Below are positions 62,078 to 64,000 of a stretch of DNA of 64,000 nt, in pieces. How positions within the stretch are numbered: position 1 is the stretch's first letter; each line of letters starts with the position of its first letter. Below the pieces are notes generated by a model. The model saw only the letters and a list, made by a program, of their open reading frames with translations. It did not search any database and was not told the origin of the DNA. The position numbers were made by a program, and so were the translations under genes. This DNA comes from Lactifluus volemus (taxonomy: Eukaryota; Basidiomycota; Agaricomycetes; Russulales; Russulaceae): NCBI GenBank assembly GCA_022376515.1, contig WTXI01000003.1, positions 1,364,001 to 1,428,000 on the forward strand, read 5' to 3'.

Positions 62078-63037
62078 GCTTGGCCTGGTTCTTGTATGAC
62101 TGATTCTTTTTTCTGAATGACACTTTGGGAATTTCATCCACCAGCACATTGGTAGGTGCTGATCAGGATATCAATGAACTGTATGATCATTTTGGCCCCA
62201 TTCCTCATATACATATCAACTTTCATCTTGTAACTTAGGAAGTATGGTTGACAGATCATGAAATCTGTTTTGGCAACACAATGAGTTTGCTGACAGCATT
62301 GCAGCCATGCAAAATGGATTTAGAGACCAGATCTGGCGTTGTGCTTGGATGCTGCCTCTCAGTCGTCAACTTTTCTTGTCGAACGTTTGAACATCAACGA
62401 CCTTCTCGTAGAGTCCGTGGTACGTATCACGACTTCAGTCAACTTGCAGTCGGAGCTTTAGAAAAAAAAAGTCTGAGCACGGGTGCAAGGTCAAGGCGGC
62501 TGAGCTTCAGGCAAGGATCGCACCGAAGTTCATTCTTCCTGTGACACGTGTATCCTCCGATCAATCTACCCATAGGCCGTGTATGTAGGGGGCTTCCCCG
62601 ATGGCATTCCAGCCACGCGGCGGCTTCATCCTCGCAATTTGGTCGCTGCTGATCGGTATCACCGTGGTCAGGCTCCAAAAAGCTGAAGAAGATCGAACAT
62701 GGTATCTTCTACGTGGCAGAGTTGACGCATTGACGAACCGAGTGGCGTTTGATCCATTCATTCTGAATAACGAACACTTCTACATTTTTCAATCCTGGGC
62801 TGTCAGGTGTGGTCACTCAATCAAATGAGGTCACCGGTTCCATTCTTTTTGTTGTTCACAGCTACGCGAGTACAGGGTGTTGGTGCCTTTTTTCTGGATC
62901 ATGACTTTTGGTTTAAGGATATCTACCTCAAGGTATCAAACCTTCTATAGAAAGCACGCTTGGAGAAGTCCGAGGAATTAGGCGTTCAGTGCGCGCACCG
63001 ACCGGAAATTATGTATATACATATATCCCAAGGTTGA
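62078..63037. other. About 1 kb with coding-like fragments, no intact gene
   Basis: Plus-strand pieces resemble coding sequence but change frame: a GADQDINELYDHFGPIPHIY stretch (about 62156-62215), FRDQIWRCAWMLPLSRQLF (about 62321-62377), VKAAELQARIAPKFILPVTR (about 62492-62551) and an 86-codon-scale frame from ATG 62601 (MAFQPRGGFILAIWSLLIG) with one hydrophobic stretch. They do not join into one gene by simple splicing. A decayed accessory gene next to the repeat island is the likeliest reading. Confidence 0.3.
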
Positions 63038-64000
63038 CTATTTGTAAATACCTTCTCTTAAACGCGCATTAGCTTGTGATACGGCACGGTAGATGTCTGT
63101 AGCAGCAGACTCGGGCAGACCATACAGCTGAAGTATCTGAGGGACCGCGTCACGTCTAAGAAGCACGTTCTGTTCTTCGTCCTTCTTGTCCTCAGAAATA
63201 GTTTGTTTTTTTGAATCAGGGAGCGCGTTTGAGGGTGCGAGTGACGTATAAATGTCGTCTAAATCAGCATCGGAGTGTGGGACAATTGCACCACGCTGTA
63301 AGAGTGACTGAAGGTAATCCGATGCTTTGTATGCTAAAAAAAAGAGCGCATAAGAAGGACAGGATACCAGCAAGTGGAGGGTGGTGGTACCTCTATAATG
63401 TGACCATGACCGCCAAACACAAAAAAAAAATGGCAAGTTGGGTATCACGGCTGTCAGTGGATTATTTTATAGCGAGCGCGGCGGGTGTTGTATCATTGAC
63501 ACATACGGATCAGCATAAATGGTGCAGTCAGCGGTGCCAAAAGCATCCACATATAAAACCCCTTGCGGTGCCGTGGTGACCGCCTTGAAAGGATTGATTC
63601 AAGATGAGCCAATGGCGAGGTGCCAACGAATTTAGGATGGACAAGTGGGATCTTGTTTGTGGAGGCATGTTCAGCACTAACGGTTATAGTCTGAGCTATG
63701 ACACGTACGAATGCGGTTTTCTTCTGCTCCTCGGTTGGGCTTCTTGGATTAGAAAGTTTGGGACCCATGGAGGGATCCACGCCCTTCAAGGCCAGCTCCT
63801 CAAAGTCAACCCGGTCCACAAGCCTCTCTCCATACGCAAATACTTTATACTATATCGCGAATGCTTTGAATCCGACCCTCGAGGCGATGATCGGAGACGA
63901 CACGAAGGTTACTGACCTTCCATGAACTCTCCGGTGCTTTGCCAAACCGGGCCCAAATGCTGGTAGCCTTGCCAGTCGCCCAATCAATCAACCCAGTTCG
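63038..64000 (-). CDS. Mitochondrial K+/H+ exchange-related protein (Mit_KHE1 family), 5' end outside the window
   Basis: Mitochondrial protein needed for K+/H+ exchange in yeast (YDL183C-type). The first residues are off the right edge. The visible 5' part includes TGLIDWATGKATSIWARFGK, then after an intron RLVDRVDFEELALKGVDPSM. KIPLVHPKFVGTSPLAHLES follows, then a hydrophobic helix region (MWMLLAPLTAPFMLIR, then IPNLPFFFCVWRSWSHYR). The C-terminal part reads AYKASDYLQSLLQRGAIVPH, LDDIYTSLAP and ILQLYGLPESAATDIYRAVS, ending at 63038. Two helices around the PNLPFFFC block and the C-terminal KASDYL/LDDIY motif are characteristic of the family. Confidence 0.85.

Overview
This window is nuclear DNA from a fungus, most likely an agaricomycete basidiomycete; Rhizoctonia or a Ceratobasidium relative fits best, but that is inference from gene style. 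Genes are split by many short introns (about 50-65 nt, GT-AG with a few GC-AG). Pyrimidine-rich leaders precede start codons, intergenic gaps are small, and several families (BTB, F-box and small membrane proteins) look basidiomycete-specific. I see no rRNA, CRISPR array, operon or functional tRNA.

Layout. 0-14.7 kb: ARC1-type tRNA-binding cofactor (-), 2OG-Fe(II) oxygenase (+), a histone-fold protein of the DPB3/DPB4 type (-), Hsp20 (-) with a heat-shock element, guanine deaminase (+), two BTB proteins (+,-), MON1 (+), a MYND-finger protein (-) and mitoribosomal mS41 (+). 15-30.3 kb: translin (-), the large SEN1 helicase (+), DHR1 DEAH helicase (-), a probable SCM3/HJURP CENP-A chaperone (+) and an NTF2-like protein (+). 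30.7-50.7 kb: PP2C phosphatase (+), NUDCD1 homologue (-), BUD22 (-), tubulin cofactor D (+), V-ATPase subunit B (+), TCP11/SOK1 (+) and a one-pass membrane protein (+). 50.9-64 kb: F-box protein (-), RAX1-like RGS membrane protein (+), an unnamed polytopic membrane protein with a conserved C-terminal domain (-), a nested repeat island at 60.8-62.1 kb, and a mitochondrial K+/H+ exchange-related gene running off the right edge (-).

Most genes are housekeeping: translation (ARC1, mS41), RNA processing and ribosome assembly (SEN1, DHR1, BUD22, translin), chromatin (histone-fold, SCM3), vacuole and trafficking (MON1, V-ATPase B), tubulin folding (TBCD) and signalling (PP2C, RGS, TCP11). They are not a functional cluster. 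Seven neighbouring pairs are head-to-head with gaps of about 115-255 bp.

Two things matter most to a reader. First, nearly every conserved gene is interrupted by a reading-frame slip that one extra base would repair, usually inside a short homopolymer. This points to under-called homopolymers in the assembly rather than pseudogenes. Second, the 60.8-62.1 kb island holds an element with 75-bp inverted ends, a nested 281-bp TA-flanked MITE, a tRNA-like SINE head and an adjacent 27-bp-arm hairpin. I found no convincing new multi-gene system.
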